64,000 nucleotides of DNA, taken from contig NZ_JABWGO010000003.1 of the NCBI RefSeq assembly GCF_013363995.1, positions 186,001 through 250,000 on the forward strand, written 5' to 3'. Shown piece by piece: positions 63,015-64,000 of the stretch. The notes under the pieces are model-generated. The model was not told the origin of the DNA. It saw nothing but the letters and a program-made list of their open reading frames with translations, and searched no databases. How positions within the stretch are numbered: position 1 is the first letter of the stretch; every line of letters begins with the position of its first letter. The DNA comes from Nonomuraea rhodomycinica (GTDB lineage Bacteria > Actinomycetota > Actinomycetes > Streptosporangiales > Streptosporangiaceae). The translations under genes were made by a program, and so were the position numbers.

Positions 63015-64000
63015 ATTAACAACAATAATGGTCTGGCGGCAACCCGTCAAACGGAGCTCGCCAGGGAGCAGGAGTACGTCGCCCGCCTCTACGCGCGGCT
63101 CGACACGCTGCGCGACCGCACCCAGCGTCAGCTCAAGGAGGTGCTGGCCACGGGCGCCGTGGGAACGATGCAGAACCGCTCCGAACGCGACACCTTCGCC
63201 GGCATGTACGCCTCCCGGCTGGCCCGGCTGTGGGCGGTCGAGCGGGGCCTGGTCTTCGGCCGCCTCGACCACGTCGAGGAGGGCCGCCTCTACATCGGCA
63301 AGCTCGGCCTCACGGACGACGAGCAGGACCGGCTGCTCATCGACTGGCGCGCCCCCGTCGCGCAGCCCTTCTACCGCGCCACCCCGGCCGCGCCCATGGG
63401 CCTGACCCGCCGCCGGCACCTGCAGACCAAGGGCCGCGTGGTCATCGGCGTCGACGACGACCTGCTCGACCTCGACGCGCTCAGCGACGACGACCGCGCG
63501 ACGCTCAACGGCGAGGCCGCGCTGCTCGCCGCGCTCGACGAGCAGCGCACCGGGCGCATGCGCGACATCGTCGCCACCATCCAGGCCGAGCAGGACCGGG
63601 TGATCCGCTCCGACCTCAACGGCGTCCTCGTCGTCCAGGGCGGCCCCGGCACCGGCAAGACCGTCGTCGCCCTGCACCGCGCCGCCTACCTCCTCTACAC
63701 CCACCGCGAGCGGCTGGAGCGGCGCGGCGTCCTCGTCCTCGGCCCCAACCCGACGTTCCTGCGCTACATCGAGCAGGTCCTTCCCTCCCTCGGCGAGAAC
63801 GACGTGCTGCTGTCCACGGTCGGTGAGCTCTACCCCGGCCTGACCGCCACCGCCCGCGAGCGGCCGGAGGTGGCCGCGGTCAAGGGCGACGCGCGGATGG
63901 CGGAGGTGATCGCCCGTGCCGTGCGCGACCGGCAGCGCGTGCCGCGCAAGCCGATCGAGCTCGACCTCGGCCGGCACGCCCTGACCATCGACCGGGCCAT
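63015..64000 (+). CDS. HelD-like UvrD-family helicase (start uncertain, runs off the window)
   Basis: The N-terminal part of a superfamily 1 helicase of the HelD/IV type, which removes RNA polymerase from DNA. The coiled start TELAREQEYVARLYARLDTL and Walker A QGGPGTGKTVV (about 208-218) are clear. No ATG or GTG opens the frame near the family start: the candidates are ATT 63015 (GGAG 6 nt upstream), CTG 63033 and GTG 62907. The -10 candidate TAGTGT (62966-62971) favours ATT or CTG. The protein continues past base 64000. Confidence 0.75.
   Translation, partial: MNNNNGLAATRQTELAREQEYVARLYARLDTLRDRTQRQLKEVLATGAVGTMQNRSERDTFAGMYASRLARLWAVERGLVFGRLDHVEEGRLYIGKLGLTDDEQDRLLIDWRAPVAQPFYRATPAAPMGLTRRRHLQTKGRVVIGVDDDLLDLDALSDDDRATLNGEAALLAALDEQRTGRMRDIVATIQAEQDRVIRSDLNGVLVVQGGPGTGKTVVALHRAAYLLYTHRERLERRGVLVLGPNPTFLRYIEQVLPSLGENDVLLSTVGELYPGLTATARERPEVAAVKGDARMAEVIARAVRDRQRVPRKPIELDLGRHALTIDRA

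Noticed and set aside
1..64000. Insertion sequence or prophage
   Set aside because: I found no transposase, integrase, terminal inverted repeats or target-site duplications.

Overview
The window is 64 kb of very GC-rich chromosomal DNA from an actinomycete. It holds a complete Pup-proteasome system: Mpa/ARC ATPase, Dop, Pup, PrcB, PrcA and PafA, followed by PafB/PafC, TatA/TatC and a HelY-type helicase. This gene set plus the GC content fits Streptosporangiales (a Nonomuraea-like organism); the genus is an inference from recollection, not from a search. I see no rRNA, tRNA, CRISPR array, transposase or prophage gene. The large antisense ORFs are GC-driven shadows.

Layout. 1-9.5 kb: a NarL/FixJ two-component pair, a RecB-family nuclease, a site-2 protease with CBS domains, an FHA-domain protein, a repeat-rich non-coding stretch, a small GAF-like protein and a double-GNAT acetyltransferase. 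9.5-34 kb: the proteasome region: trmI, mpa, acyltransferase, dop, (membrane protein, -), pup, a decayed endonuclease VII-like gene, (dinB, -), prcB, prcA, SIMPL protein, secreted protein, pafA, lipoprotein FKBP, SufR-like regulator, DUF3291, (DUF3866, -), pafB, pafC, a 51-aa membrane protein, tatA, tatC, diacylglycerol kinase and helY. 34-45 kb: RNB ribonuclease, a membrane protein/XRE regulator/oxidoreductase operon, a 5'-3' exonuclease with an SDR, a MarR regulator, a PAS-PP2C phosphatase, an M24 peptidase, acyl-CoA dehydrogenase, a lipoprotein and a macro-domain protein. 45-54.6 kb: a Tet(M)/OtrA-type ribosomal protection GTPase followed by a heterodimeric ABC exporter, an APC permease, an orphan CvnD-type GTPase and an Lrp regulator. 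54.6-64 kb: a secreted serine hydrolase, a minus-strand sugar operon (binding protein, two permeases, GH4 glycosidase, BadF-type sugar kinase) with its ROK repressor, and the start of a HelD-like helicase.

How it works together. Pup (ending GGQ) is deamidated by Dop, ligated by PafA to substrates, recruited by the Mpa coiled coil and degraded by PrcBA. PafB/PafC are WYL transcription factors. The sugar operon imports a glycoside, hydrolyses it with the GH4 enzyme and phosphorylates a sugar, probably under a ROK repressor that binds a near-perfect palindrome upstream of its own gene. The ribosomal-protection GTPase plus exporter looks like a self-protection module.

Regulatory signals seen directly include several (A/G)TG starts placed 6-7 nt after a TANNNT -10 box (leaderless mRNAs), perfect palindromes at the marR/SDR and ROK promoters, a direct repeat before the XRE operon, and a near-identical 19-nt motif shared by the mpa and prcB upstream regions. 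The least expected items are the decayed endonuclease gene and convergent dinB splitting pup from prcBA, the GSS-repeat tail on PrcA, the 8-heptad N-terminus of the first ABC subunit, and three short ORFs that overlap or abut downstream starts.
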